The translations under genes and the position numbers were made by a program. From positions 1-64,000 of IMG/VR virus record IMGVR_UViG_3300034073_002641: 64,000 nucleotides of DNA; one strand, given 5' to 3'. Shown piece after piece: positions 26,026 to 34,471 of the stretch (its first letter is position 1; each line of letters begins with the position of its first letter). A model generated the notes under the pieces. That model ran no database searches and had not been told where the DNA came from. It worked only from the letters and a program-made list of their open reading frames with translations. Source of the stretch: a virus.

Positions 26026-26673
26026 ATGAAAAAAGAAACCTTAAAAAGAATATTTGAATTCCTAAAAGAGAAGGAAGGGTATAATCTACCAGTTAAATGG
26101 AAATTGATTAATAATATACCATTAACAAAAGAAGAGTTAAATGTTAAAGGGGATTTAATTTTTGAAGGATCAGAAATTACCTCATTACCAAAAGGGTTGA
26201 AGGTTGGGGGTAATTTAAGTTTATATGCTTCAAAAATAGAATCATTACCAGAAGGATTGGAAGTTGGAGAACATTTCAATTTATCATATTCAAGCATAAA
26301 ATATTTACCAAAAGGATTGGTAGTTGAAGAAGATTTAATTTTATCATACACATCCATTGAGATACTGCCAAAAGATTTGGAGGTTAATGGGAGTATTGAT
26401 TTGGCTTTTTCAAAAATACAATCTTTACCAAAAGGTTTAAAGGTTGATGGTTATCTTGCTTTAAATAGTTGTACAACATTAAAATCATTACCCCAAGGAC
26501 TTACAGTTAGTGAGCATTTGGATTTATCAGGCACAAAAATAACCTCATTACCAAAAGGATTAGAAATTGGTGAACACCTATTTATATTAGGTACGGCATT
26601 AGAAGAATATTCAGATAATCAATTAAGAGAAATGGTTAAACCTGGATTTATAAAAGGAGGAATATTTAGATAA
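26026..26673 (+). CDS. LPxxL repeat protein 2 (7 repeats)
   Basis: 215 residues with the shared N-module, seven LPxxL units and the tail LREMVKPGFIKGGIFR. Units are more varied than in neighbours (IKYLPKGL, IEILPKDL, LKSLPQGL), giving a distinct surface. It joins the next gene by a 1-nt stop/start overlap. Confidence 0.75.
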   Translation: MKKETLKRIFEFLKEKEGYNLPVKWKLINNIPLTKEELNVKGDLIFEGSEITSLPKGLKVGGNLSLYASKIESLPEGLEVGEHFNLSYSSIKYLPKGLVVEEDLILSYTSIEILPKDLEVNGSIDLAFSKIQSLPKGLKVDGYLALNSCTTLKSLPQGLTVSEHLDLSGTKITSLPKGLEIGEHLFILGTALEEYSDNQLREMVKPGFIKGGIFR

Positions 26674-27086
26674 TGAAAAAAGAAGCATTAAAAAGAATAT
26701 TTGAATTCCTTGAAGAAAAGGAAGAACACAATCCACCATTCTTATGGAAATGGAAAAATGAAATACCATTAACAGAAAAAGATTTAGATATTGAAGGTGA
26801 TTTGGATTTGACATATTCAAATATAGAATCACTACCAGAAGGATTGGAAGTTAGTGGTGATTTGATTTTAAGTTTTTGTGATAATATAAGTTCATTACCA
26901 GAAGGGTTAATAGTTAGAGGTAATTTGATTTTACAAAATTGTTACAACTTACACTCATTACCTGAAGGATTGAAAGTTGGTGGCACTTTATACATTGATA
27001 CATCACCATTAGGTGAATATAGTAATAGTGAATTGAGAAATATGGTTGGAGATGATGGGTATTTAAAGAGGATTCATTACTTTTAA
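26673..27086 (+). CDS. LPxxL repeat protein 3 (3 repeats)
   Basis: 137 residues: N-module, three units (IESLPEGL, ISSLPEGL, LHSLPEGL) and an altered tail LRNMVGDDGYLKRIHYF in place of the usual KPGFIKG. It ends the first repeat-protein cluster and is followed by a strong terminator. Confidence 0.75.
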   Translation: MKKEALKRIFEFLEEKEEHNPPFLWKWKNEIPLTEKDLDIEGDLDLTYSNIESLPEGLEVSGDLILSFCDNISSLPEGLIVRGNLILQNCYNLHSLPEGLKVGGTLYIDTSPLGEYSNSELRNMVGDDGYLKRIHYF

Positions 27087-27122
27087 GACTCCTAACTATA
27101 CTAATAATCAACATTTTATGCT

Positions 27123-27150
27123 CACAGAGGGAAATCAATTTCCCTCTGTG
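27123..27150. terminator. Bidirectional terminator
   Basis: Perfect 12-bp arms 27123-27134 and 27139-27150 with a TCAA loop, between convergent genes. Confidence 0.88.
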
Positions 27151-27160
27151 AAAAACCCAT

Positions 27161-27415
27161 CTAAAGAATTTGATTTTTGTTTGGAGGTGGAAACATTCTA
27201 TCTTTTAACAAGAAAAATATGCCCCATACTTGGATTATAACAACACTTAAATTCACAATGATTATTGGGTGGTCTTTTGTATAAAAGCCATACACAAGCC
27301 AAACAAATGACCCTAAAACATTAACTAGTCTAATGGTTAGAATGTCCTTAAATGTGAAAGATGTGATTGTGATGATTGTGGCAATAAAGCCAATGATTTT
27401 AATATACTGATCCAT
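27161..27415 (-). CDS. Small three-helix membrane protein (SemiSWEET/YgjV-like)
   Basis: 84 residues with three membrane helices; IIGFIATIITITSFTFKD, IRLVNVLGSFVWLVYGFYTK and a PIIIVNLSVVIIQVW helix resemble small SemiSWEET or YgjV-like membrane proteins of bacteria. Transport activity cannot be claimed. It is the last gene of a three-gene minus-strand unit. Confidence 0.5.
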   Translation of the reverse strand: MDQYIKIIGFIATIITITSFTFKDILTIRLVNVLGSFVWLVYGFYTKDHPIIIVNLSVVIIQVWGIFFLLKDRMFPPPNKNQIL

Positions 27416-27417
27416 TT

Positions 27418-27714
27418 TTAGAATTTTAAAAAGTTGATAATATTGATTAAGCGTTTTAGTTTTATATTCAGTTCATTAAGTCTTTCCCCAGATGATTCCA
27501 TTTCATTTATTAGTTTAGTTAGGGATGGTGTGATGGTAGATAATTCTTGGAGCATATCATCATTTTTTTTATTAATGATAGATCTCTCCATATTTCTTAA
27601 TGTTAATAAAGTATTTTCAAGATGAGTTTTTTCTACCTTGGATAAATTCTCATTATATCTTTCATTTTCAACATTTGTAATTGAAGTATGTATTTCTTTT
27701 AACAGGTATTCCAT
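27418..27714 (-). CDS. Small coiled-coil protein
   Basis: 98 residues, almost wholly predicted coiled coil. It lies 1 nt after the lipoprotein gene and 2 nt before the membrane protein gene, so the three may form an envelope unit. Confidence 0.6.
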   Translation of the reverse strand: MEYLLKEIHTSITNVENERYNENLSKVEKTHLENTLLTLRNMERSIINKKNDDMLQELSTITPSLTKLINEMESSGERLNELNIKLKRLINIINFLKF

Positions 27715-27715
27715 A

Positions 27716-28609
27716 TTATTTTAATTCTTTAATTATTTGGTTTATTTCAACTATGGTTTTTGCTAATTCTTTTATTTCATTTATAGTATCAATAGTTGAA
27801 TTTTTTTTATTAATTTCTTCCACCATTATTTTATGAGAATCTCTTAAATTAATCATACAAATAATTAAATTATCTTTTAATTCTTTTATGCTAGATAAAT
27901 CTGATTTTAATTTGATATAATCCAAATCAGTATAAATACTAGTTCTATTTGATTGTTGTATATAACTCAAGTAGTTTATTGATAACATCTTATCTTCATT
28001 ATCAATGATAGCATTTAAGTTTTTAGAATCCAAATATGAAATAATATTATTTGATACATTTGTTATTAATGTGTCAGAAGAATTTAATAATATTTTTATC
28101 TCTTTACTTTGTTTTTGGTTTATATAAATTCTTCCAGAAACTACTCCTATTTTAGCCCCTATATTTACGAAACCGGTTGGAGTGTTAAATGATGTTAATT
28201 TATTATTTAGGTTTATTAAGGATTCTAAATCATATTCAAGTTCTTTTATATTGTTATATAAATCATCAACATAAACATCTGATGATAAGGCCAATAATAT
28301 TTTTGAGTATGTATTAAGAATTTCAAATGAGTTTTGAAATAAAATGGTTTTTCTTTCATCCAATTTTTGTTGTGCGTATATGCTATCTAATTCTGTTAGG
28401 TGTAATGATGGTGTTGATAATGTATTGGCAAAATATACACCCCTACTTTTCCTCACATTGGATAATGTTTGGTTGAACTTTAAGGAATACTTTGGTAAAT
28501 CCTTGGTTGAGGTTGCAAACTGGTGGACATATGTCTTTTTCGTGTGGGATAATGTGTTACAACTCTGTATTACAATAGTTAATAAAATAAATGTTATAAA
28601 CTTTTTCAT
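27716..28609 (-). CDS. Lipoprotein with long coiled coil
   Basis: 297 residues from ATG 28609. The N-terminus MKKFITFILLTIVIQSCNTL is a lipoprotein signal with cysteine at residue 17. The rest is helical with repeated asparagine/leucine heptads. Starting at 28609 places the signal at the true N-terminus; an in-frame ATG at 28768 would bury it. It may sit in the outer membrane, for example as a superinfection-exclusion or lysis factor, but no homologue is recognised. Confidence 0.7.
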   Translation of the reverse strand: MKKFITFILLTIVIQSCNTLSHTKKTYVHQFATSTKDLPKYSLKFNQTLSNVRKSRGVYFANTLSTPSLHLTELDSIYAQQKLDERKTILFQNSFEILNTYSKILLALSSDVYVDDLYNNIKELEYDLESLINLNNKLTSFNTPTGFVNIGAKIGVVSGRIYINQKQSKEIKILLNSSDTLITNVSNNIISYLDSKNLNAIIDNEDKMLSINYLSYIQQSNRTSIYTDLDYIKLKSDLSSIKELKDNLIICMINLRDSHKIMVEEINKKNSTIDTINEIKELAKTIVEINQIIKELK

Positions 28610-28617
28610 TTTTTTAC

Positions 28618-28625
28618 CATAAATA
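28618..28625 (-). promoter_or_regulatory. T4-late-like box, minus strand
   Basis: Minus-strand TATTTATG followed by GTAAAAAAA, 9 nt before the lipoprotein start. Confidence 0.5.
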
Positions 28626-28645
28626 CTATTTTTTTGAAAAAAAGA

Positions 28646-28677
28646 TTTGGTGGTTTGAATTATTTGCTGTAAATTTG
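28646..28677 (+). promoter_or_regulatory. Host-type promoter, copy 1 of 3
   Basis: TTTG 28646-28649 and TAAATTTG 28670-28677, 20-bp spacer, followed by the leader CATCAACAAAACAACCAAC. Two more near-copies follow within 1 kb. Confidence 0.8.
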
Positions 28678-28700
28678 CATCAACAAAACAACCAACCACT

Positions 28701-28835
28701 ATGAGAAAGCCGCAAGTGTTAGAATTGACAGAAAAAAAGACAGGCAGGGTGTTTGTGCGTGAGTTCAAGACAAAAAAAGAATGTGATAGGTTTCTTCGTA
28801 ATAGTTATACTACATATTCTTGGAAAATACTTTAA
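28701..28835 (+). CDS. Small basic hypothetical protein
   Basis: 44 residues (MRKPQVLELTEKKTGRVFVR...), starting 23 nt after a strong host-type promoter, with a stop 22 nt before the next start. Strand-rich and basic; a short regulatory or nucleic-acid-binding protein is possible. Supported by promoter and spacing. Confidence 0.6.
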   Translation: MRKPQVLELTEKKTGRVFVREFKTKKECDRFLRNSYTTYSWKIL

Positions 28836-28857
28836 AACCAAACTAAACAAAATTAAA

Positions 28858-29100
28858 ATGAGAACAGAAGTTAGAGAAAAAGAAAGAGAAATTGAATCAG
28901 TAGGTGTATTGTGGGCATGGGGCAATAATTGTAAATTATACTGTGTTGCTAGCGAACATGAGTCAGAATTCCAGTGGTGGATGTTTGGTGAAACAGGAAT
29001 GCATATGGTCATCAATAGGGGCGGATCTTACCCATATGCTTGTGAGAGGGTTAGAAACCATTGGGATGGGTTTAGAAAAAATCAACCAGAATTGGTGTAG
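28858..29100 (+). CDS. Small hypothetical protein
   Basis: 80 residues; VGVLWAWGNNCKLYCV and EFQWWMFGETGMHMVINRGG are notable for aromatic residues. ATG 28858 is chosen; an in-frame ATG at 28753 lies inside the preceding small gene. It is probably co-transcribed with 28701. Confidence 0.6.
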   Translation: MRTEVREKEREIESVGVLWAWGNNCKLYCVASEHESEFQWWMFGETGMHMVINRGGSYPYACERVRNHWDGFRKNQPELV

Positions 29101-29105
29101 AAAAA

Positions 29106-29137
29106 TTTGGTCAATTCATTTCTTTGTATTAAATTTG
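29106..29137 (+). promoter_or_regulatory. Host-type promoter, copy 2 of 3
   Basis: TTTG 29106-29109 and TAAATTTG 29130-29137, 20-bp spacer, with the same CATCAACAAAACAACCAAC leader as copy 1. Confidence 0.8.
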
Positions 29138-29156
29138 CATCAACAAAACAACCAAC

Positions 29157-29492
29157 ATGAAAATCATAACAGCAATCAAACCTTTACTTGAAGACAAATT
29201 AGAATTTAACCCACAGGAAACAATGGGTTGGCTCACATATAATCAACCTGTGTTCTGGTCTTTTGGTGTGTCAAAAACAATAAATTTAAGCAACAAGGGT
29301 TTGCTTTTAAGAGTGTCTGCCCGTAGGCACAAAGGCTGGGTTTTAATTACATTAAATGGTAGTGATTTGTATGATGTGTATTTGGTGAATACTCTTGGAA
29401 GAGTTAAGAAAGAAATCAAAGATGTATATTGTGATGGGTTATTGGATACAATAGATGATTCAATTGAAAGAATTCCAGAGTATGTAATCTAG
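29157..29492 (+). CDS. Conserved small phage protein
   Basis: 111 residues. FWSFGVSKTINLSNKGLLLR, HKGWVLITLNGSDLYDVYL and IKDVYCDGLLDTIDDSIE look like a small conserved phage/Bacteroidota family of unknown function that I recall only as hypothetical. Single-gene transcript with its own promoter. Confidence 0.6.
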   Translation: MKIITAIKPLLEDKLEFNPQETMGWLTYNQPVFWSFGVSKTINLSNKGLLLRVSARRHKGWVLITLNGSDLYDVYLVNTLGRVKKEIKDVYCDGLLDTIDDSIERIPEYVI

Positions 29493-29508
29493 TGTTAAAA
29501 AGAATCAA

Positions 29509-29595
29509 TGGGTGAACCACACTTCCAGGAGTAGCCTGCCAATAGGGCTTCTGATAAGAAAGGTCAATGTGTGGCTATGATGATGACCTAACCCA
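29509..29595 (+). ncRNA. Candidate structured RNA
   Basis: Nested pairing is visible: TGGGT 29509-29513 with ACCCA 29591-29595; CCACAC 29517-29522 with GTGTGG 29569-29574; AGCC 29533-29536 with GGCT 29546-29549. There is no reading frame and no tRNA T-loop. It lies in the 3' region of the 29157 transcript. Class unknown. Confidence 0.4.
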
Positions 29596-29614
29596 GAAAA
29601 TAATGAAAAAAATA

Positions 29615-29646
29615 TTTGGTTAATTCAATCTTTTACTTTAAATTTG
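29615..29646 (+). promoter_or_regulatory. Host-type promoter, copy 3 of 3
   Basis: TTTG 29615-29618 and TAAATTTG 29639-29646, 20-bp spacer, leader CATCAACAAAAAAAAC. Confidence 0.8.
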
Positions 29647-29668
29647 CATCAACAAAAAAAACAAGACT

Positions 29669-29935
29669 ATGACACATAACATTAGAGTAATTTACAAGAA
29701 TGAGAATTTAATCAATGAGAATTTTGTTGATAAGACACAGTTCAAGTTATTCCTAAAATCTATACACGGATCCTTACAGTTAAAGAATACCCTCCAGTTC
29801 TATAATGGAAATGATTTCTTAATCAATGTTCCTTATAAGATTTTATCCAAATGTGTCATCTTGACAAAAGTGGAGGATTATACAATCACAGATCATATAA
29901 TCAACAAATCAAAGATTGAAACTTTAGTAGATTGA
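29669..29935 (+). CDS. Small hypothetical protein
   Basis: 88 residues, alpha/beta, no family recognised. Single-gene transcript between a host-type promoter and a GC-rich terminator, like its two upstream neighbours. Confidence 0.6.
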   Translation: MTHNIRVIYKNENLINENFVDKTQFKLFLKSIHGSLQLKNTLQFYNGNDFLINVPYKILSKCVILTKVEDYTITDHIINKSKIETLVD

Positions 29936-29941
29936 TTAAAA

Positions 29942-29970
29942 CCCCCTACTCAAATGCCTGGGTAGGGGGG
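29942..29970 (+). terminator. GC-rich terminator hairpin
   Basis: CCCCCTAC 29942-29949 pairs with GTAGGGGG 29962-29969; the T run after it is weak (ATTATT). Confidence 0.65.
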
Positions 29971-29998
29971 ATTATTAACTAAACAAAAAAAAATAATA

Positions 29999-31018
29999 AT
30001 GGAAAGGAAACTTGCAAGCGTTAGAAAAATATCAGATTTAAAGCCTATTGAAGGTGCTGACAACATTGAACTAGCCATTGTTGATGGATGGCAAGTTGTT
30101 GTTGCCAAGAATGTTGAACATAAGGTGGGTGATTTCATTGTGTATTGTGAGATTGATTCCTTCTTACCCATTAGGGAAGAGTTTGAATTTTTAAGGAAAT
30201 CTTCATATAGGAAATCAACTGAAGCAGAGGGTTTTCGATTGAGAACTATAAAAATGAGGGGGCAAATCTCCCAGGGGTTGATATTGCCTATTTCTGTTTT
30301 AGGTTCTGAAATATCTCTTGAAGAGGGTATGGATGTGACAGAAATGTTGGGTATTGTGAAGTATGAAACACCAATTTCACCTGAACTTTCTGGGCTGGCA
30401 AAAGGAATGTTTCCATCCTTCATTTCCAAGACAGATGAAATTAGAGCCCAGAATATTCCAAATGATTATAAGACATATATAGAATCAAATGATGATTTCT
30501 ATATAACAGAAAAACTGGATGGATCCTCTGCAACATTCTACATAAACAATGGTGAGTTTGGGGTTTGTTCAAGAAATCTTGAACTATTGGAAACAGAGGG
30601 GAATACTTTCTGGAAGGTTGCAAGGGAACTTGATTTGGAGAACAAGATGAGAGCCAAAAACAAGAACTTTGCAATACAAGGTGAGTTGATTGGTGAGGGC
30701 ATCCAGGGAAATCGCTACAAGATAAAAGGTCATACAGTTAGGTTCTTTACAGCATTTGACATTGATGCTCACAAAAGGTTTAATTACGCAGAGTTTGCTA
30801 TGTTTATGGCCCAGAACCAGTTGGAGGTTGCACCACTCTTATCAATTAGGGCTGGAACAGATTTGCCAAAAACAATTGATGAGTTATTGAAGTTTGCCGA
30901 AGGTAAGTCATCCTTGAATGAAAAAACAGAAAGAGAAGGTATTGTAATTAGGACATCTGACAATGTTATTTCATTTAAAGCCATTAGCAATAAGTTCTTA
31001 TTGAAGGACAAAAACTAA
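29999..31018 (+). CDS. RNA ligase (DRB0094/Rnl5-like)
   Basis: 339 residues. An N-terminal OB-like domain (KLASVRKISDLKPIEGADNI, GWQVVVAKN, GDFIVYCEIDSFLP) precedes the nucleotidyltransferase domain: motif I EKLDGSSATF with the AMP-accepting lysine, CSRNLEL, IQGELIGEG, EREGIVIR (motif IV) and FKAISNKFLLK (motif V). OB domain at the N-terminus is the layout of Deinococcus DraRnl (Rnl5). It seals nicked RNA; repair of cut tRNAs fits the tRNA-rich genome. Confidence 0.88.
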   Translation: MERKLASVRKISDLKPIEGADNIELAIVDGWQVVVAKNVEHKVGDFIVYCEIDSFLPIREEFEFLRKSSYRKSTEAEGFRLRTIKMRGQISQGLILPISVLGSEISLEEGMDVTEMLGIVKYETPISPELSGLAKGMFPSFISKTDEIRAQNIPNDYKTYIESNDDFYITEKLDGSSATFYINNGEFGVCSRNLELLETEGNTFWKVARELDLENKMRAKNKNFAIQGELIGEGIQGNRYKIKGHTVRFFTAFDIDAHKRFNYAEFAMFMAQNQLEVAPLLSIRAGTDLPKTIDELLKFAEGKSSLNEKTEREGIVIRTSDNVISFKAISNKFLLKDKN

Positions 31019-31045
31019 TAATCTTCTTGGACATTTTTTAAATTT

Positions 31046-31079
31046 AAAAAAACTCTTGGATTAGTCTAGGGGTTTTTTT
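31046..31079 (+). terminator. Terminator of RNA ligase gene
   Basis: AAAAAACTC pairs with GGGGTTTTTT (one G-T pair) around a short loop, ending in a T run. Confidence 0.65.
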
Positions 31080-31087
31080 ATTTTGTA

Positions 31088-31095
31088 TATTTATT
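31088..31095 (+). promoter_or_regulatory. T4-late-like box driving the repeat-protein operon
   Basis: TATTTATT within TGTATATTTATTGTAATAAA, 15 nt before ATG 31111. No other promoter is seen until the end of the sugar-kinase gene at 37716. Confidence 0.6.
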
Positions 31096-31110
31096 GTAAT
31101 AAATTTTATA

Positions 31111-31581
31111 ATGAAAAAAGAACAACTAAAAAGAATATTTGAATTCCTTGAAGAGAAGGAAAAACATAAAGTGCCGTTTATATTTAAAGTCAAATGTGAA
31201 ATACCATTCACAAAAGAAGAATTAAATATTAAGGGTCGTTTGTATTTATTTGATTCAAAGATAACCTCATTACCAGAAGGATTGAAAGTTAGTGGTGATT
31301 TGGTTTTATCATATTCTGAAAAATTAAATTCATTACCAAAAGGATTAAAAGTTGGTGGAGCATTAAATTTACTTCATACCAGAATAACATCATTACCAGA
31401 AGGTTTGAAAGTTGGTGGTGGTTTGAATTTAGCTTATTGTAATAACATAACCTCATTACCAGAAAGTTTATATGTTGATGGTGATTTGAATATTCGTTAT
31501 ACACCATTAACAAAATACACAGATGATGAATTAAGAGAAATGATTAAACCTGGGTTTATAAAAGGAGAAATATATAGATAA
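31111..31581 (+). CDS. LPxxL repeat protein 4 (4 repeats), operon leader gene
   Basis: 156 residues: N-module (MKKEQLKRIFEFLEEKEKHK, PFTKEELNIKGRL), four units and the tail DDELREMIKPGFIKGEIYR. As first gene of the long operon it lies next to the late-type box. The unit with YCNNITSLPESL is shared in style with gene C of the first cluster. Confidence 0.78.
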   Translation: MKKEQLKRIFEFLEEKEKHKVPFIFKVKCEIPFTKEELNIKGRLYLFDSKITSLPEGLKVSGDLVLSYSEKLNSLPKGLKVGGALNLLHTRITSLPEGLKVGGGLNLAYCNNITSLPESLYVDGDLNIRYTPLTKYTDDELREMIKPGFIKGEIYR

Positions 31582-32048
31582 TGGAAAAAGAAGCATTAAA
31601 AAGAATATTTGATTTCCTTGAAAGGAAGGGAGAACATAAAACACCATTTAAATGGAAATTAGTAAATAATGAGCCAATAGTAAAGGAAGATTTAAATGTT
31701 ACAAGTGATTTGAATTTAGCATTTTCAAAAATAAAATCCTTACCAGAAGGTTTGAAAGTTGTTGGTGATTTGAATTTATCTTATACACCTAAATTAAAAT
31801 CATTACCAAGTGATTTAGATGTTAAAGGTGATATATACTTGGAAGGCTCAATAATAGAATCATTACCAGAAGGGTTAAAAGTTGGTGGTGATTTGGATTT
31901 AACATATACAGATATAAAATCATTACCAAAAGGATTGGAAGTTGGTGGTGATTTACATTTGGAATTGACAACAATGATGAAATATGAACGTTATGAATTA
32001 TTAGAAATGATAAAACCTGGATTTGTGAAAGGAAAAATACATAAATAA
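31581..32048 (+). CDS. LPxxL repeat protein 5 (4 repeats)
   Basis: 155 residues, N-module with KTPFKWKLVNNEPIVKEDL, four units. The unit LSYTPKLKSLPSDL and following DIYLEGS are nearly the same as in repeat protein 6, which points to segment exchange. Tail LLEMIKPGFVKGKIHK. One-nt overlaps at both ends. Confidence 0.78.
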   Translation: MEKEALKRIFDFLERKGEHKTPFKWKLVNNEPIVKEDLNVTSDLNLAFSKIKSLPEGLKVVGDLNLSYTPKLKSLPSDLDVKGDIYLEGSIIESLPEGLKVGGDLDLTYTDIKSLPKGLEVGGDLHLELTTMMKYERYELLEMIKPGFVKGKIHK

Positions 32049-32587
32049 TGCAAAAAGAACAACTAAAAAGAATATTTGAATTCCTTGAAGAGAAGGAAAA
32101 TAAATTGGCCAAAGTAAAAGGAACTTTGAGATGGAAAATTGAATTTAATGAGCCATTAACAAAGGAAGATTTGGATATTAAAGGTGGTTTGTTTTTAGAA
32201 CATTCAGATATACCCTACTTACCAGAAGGTTTAAAAATTGGTGGCAATTTGAATTTATCTTATACACCTAAATTAAAATCATTACCAAGTGATTTATATG
32301 TTAGACGTGATATATATTTGGAAGGTTCAAACATAACCTCATTACCAGAAGATTTGCAAGTTGGTAGGGATTTGGATTTATCAGATACACAAGTGGAATT
32401 GCTTCCAAAAGGTTTGCAAGTTGGTGGCACTTTGGATTTAAGAAGAACAAAGATAACCTTATTGCCAAAAGGGTTGGAAGTTAAAGGTGAGTTGATTATT
32501 AAAAATACAGCATTATTAGAATACATAGATAAAGAATTAAGAGATATGATTAAACCTGGATTTATAAAAGGGGAAATAATAAGATAA
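32048..32587 (+). CDS. LPxxL repeat protein 6 (5 repeats, N-module insert)
   Basis: 179 residues. The N-module has an insert (NKLAKVKGTLRWKIEFNEP) also found in repeat protein 7. Five units include LPEDLQVGRDLDLSDTQVE, almost the same as a unit in repeat protein 11. Tail KELRDMIKPGFIKGEIIR. Confidence 0.78.
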   Translation: MQKEQLKRIFEFLEEKENKLAKVKGTLRWKIEFNEPLTKEDLDIKGGLFLEHSDIPYLPEGLKIGGNLNLSYTPKLKSLPSDLYVRRDIYLEGSNITSLPEDLQVGRDLDLSDTQVELLPKGLQVGGTLDLRRTKITLLPKGLEVKGELIIKNTALLEYIDKELRDMIKPGFIKGEIIR

Positions 32588-33366
32588 TGGAAAAAGAAGC
32601 ATTAAAAAGAATATTTGAATTTCTTGAAGATAAGGAAAAGAAATCACACCAAGCAAAAGGGACATTACTATGGAGAATAGTCTTTAATGAGCCATTAACA
32701 AAGAAAGATTTGGATATTAAAGGTGATTTGAATTTGAGTATGAAAGACATAACCTCATTACCAAAAGGATTGAAAGTTGGTGGTAATTTAAATTTACAAT
32801 GGTCAAATATAATCTCTTTACCAGAAGGGTTGGAAGTTGGTGGTAATTTGGATTTATCTTATACGTCAATAAAAACACTACCAAAAAGTTTGAAAGTTGG
32901 ATCATTAAATTTAATGCGTTCAGAAATAGAATCATTACCAGAAGGCTTAAAAGTTGATGGTGTTCTAAATTTATTAGATACAGGTATAAAATCATTACCA
33001 AAAGGATTGGAAGTTGGTGGTGAGTTATATTTACGAGAGTCAAAGATAGAAACATTACCAGATGATTTGAAAGTTAATGGTAAATTGAATTTAGCATATT
33101 GCAAAGAATTAACTTCATTACCAGAAGGATTGGAAGTTTGGGGTGATTTGTTATTATTTGGTTGCGAGCAAATAAAATCATTGCCAGAAGGTTTGAAAGT
33201 TGGTGGTGATTTATTATTGCAATATACAACAATAAAGTCATTGCCAAAAGGATTAGAAGTTTTTGGAGATTTAATGTTGGAATATTCATCTTTAAATGAA
33301 CTTACTACTTATAAATTAAGAAAGATGATTCAACCTGGATTTATAAAAGGAAAAATAAAAAGGTAA
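32587..33366 (+). CDS. LPxxL repeat protein 7 (9 repeats)
   Basis: 259 residues, the longest member, with nine units. Contains LLLFGCEQIKSLPEGLKVGG, a variant of the FGCEQI unit found in repeat proteins 12 and 13. Tail LRKMIQPGFIKGKIKR. The N-module carries the same KGTLLWRIVFNEP insert as protein 6, so 6 and 7 probably arose by a recent duplication. Confidence 0.78.
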   Translation: MEKEALKRIFEFLEDKEKKSHQAKGTLLWRIVFNEPLTKKDLDIKGDLNLSMKDITSLPKGLKVGGNLNLQWSNIISLPEGLEVGGNLDLSYTSIKTLPKSLKVGSLNLMRSEIESLPEGLKVDGVLNLLDTGIKSLPKGLEVGGELYLRESKIETLPDDLKVNGKLNLAYCKELTSLPEGLEVWGDLLLFGCEQIKSLPEGLKVGGDLLLQYTTIKSLPKGLEVFGDLMLEYSSLNELTTYKLRKMIQPGFIKGKIKR

Positions 33367-33773
33367 TGAAAAAAGAAGTATTAAAAAGAATATTTGATTT
33401 CCTTGAAAGGAAAGGGGAACATAAAGCACCATTTATTTGGAAGTTGAAAAATAATATACCACTAACAGAAGATGAATTAAATGTTAAAGGTGATTTGATT
33501 TTAACAGATATAAATATAACATCATTGCCAGAAGGCTTGAAAGTTGAGGGTACTTTGGAATTAGATGAAACAATAATAAAATCATTACCAGAAGGGTTGG
33601 AAGTTGGTGGTAATTTGGATTTATCTGGTTCATTAATAAATTCACTACCAAAAGGCTTGAAAGTTGGTGGTAAATTGTATATCTATAGAACACCCATAAG
33701 TGAAGATTATTATCATGAGGATATAATAGAAATGATAAAACCTGGATTTATAAAAGGTGAAATAATAGGATAA
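33366..33773 (+). CDS. LPxxL repeat protein 8 (3 repeats)
   Basis: 135 residues with only three units between the N-module (KIF-type helix RIFDFLERKGEHK) and the tail DIIEMIKPGFIKGEIIG. The N-module is almost identical to that of repeat proteins 5 and 9. Confidence 0.78.
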   Translation: MKKEVLKRIFDFLERKGEHKAPFIWKLKNNIPLTEDELNVKGDLILTDINITSLPEGLKVEGTLELDETIIKSLPEGLEVGGNLDLSGSLINSLPKGLKVGGKLYIYRTPISEDYYHEDIIEMIKPGFIKGEIIG

Positions 33774-34471
33774 TGAAAAACGAAGCATTAAAAAGAATAT
33801 TTGATTTCCTTGAAAGGAAAGGGGAACATAAAGTGCCATTAAGATGGAAGTTTATAAACAATCAACCATTAACAAAAGAAGAATTAATTGTTGATGATGA
33901 TTTGGATTTGTCGTATAGTAACGTAACCTCATTACCAGAAGGCTTGAAAGTTTATGGTGATTTGCACTTGGATATGACCAAATTTTTAAAATCACTACCA
34001 GAAGGCTTGGAAGTTGGGGGTGATTTGGACTTAAACGCATCAAGTATAAAATCATTACCAAAAGGATTAAAAGTTACGGGTAATTTAAATTTAAATAATT
34101 CAAAAATAACCTCATTACCAGAAGGCTTGGAAGTTTATCGTAATTTGAGTCTTCTTGGTTCAGAAATAACTTCATTACCAAAAGGTTTAAAACTCCAGGG
34201 TAGTTTGGATTTAATAAAATCAAAAATAGAATCATTACCAGAAGGATTGGTAGTTTGGGGCAACTTGTGGTTGAATAACACAAAAATAAACTCATTACCA
34301 GAGGATTTAAAAGTTGGCCAAGACTTGGATTTATCTATGTTATCAATAAAAACATTGCCAAAAGGATTGGCAGTTGGGGGTGATTTGTTTATAGCAATAA
34401 AATACACAGATGATGAAATAAGAGAAATGATAAAACCTGGATTTGTATTAGGAAGAATAAGAAGACCATGA
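33773..34471 (+). CDS. LPxxL repeat protein 9 (8 repeats)
   Basis: 232 residues, eight units with varied strand positions (LNNSKITS, LLGSEITS, LIKSKIES). Tail DDEIREMIKPGFVLGRIRRP. It overlaps the next, divergent member by 4 nt. Confidence 0.78.
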   Translation: MKNEALKRIFDFLERKGEHKVPLRWKFINNQPLTKEELIVDDDLDLSYSNVTSLPEGLKVYGDLHLDMTKFLKSLPEGLEVGGDLDLNASSIKSLPKGLKVTGNLNLNNSKITSLPEGLEVYRNLSLLGSEITSLPKGLKLQGSLDLIKSKIESLPEGLVVWGNLWLNNTKINSLPEDLKVGQDLDLSMLSIKTLPKGLAVGGDLFIAIKYTDDEIREMIKPGFVLGRIRRP

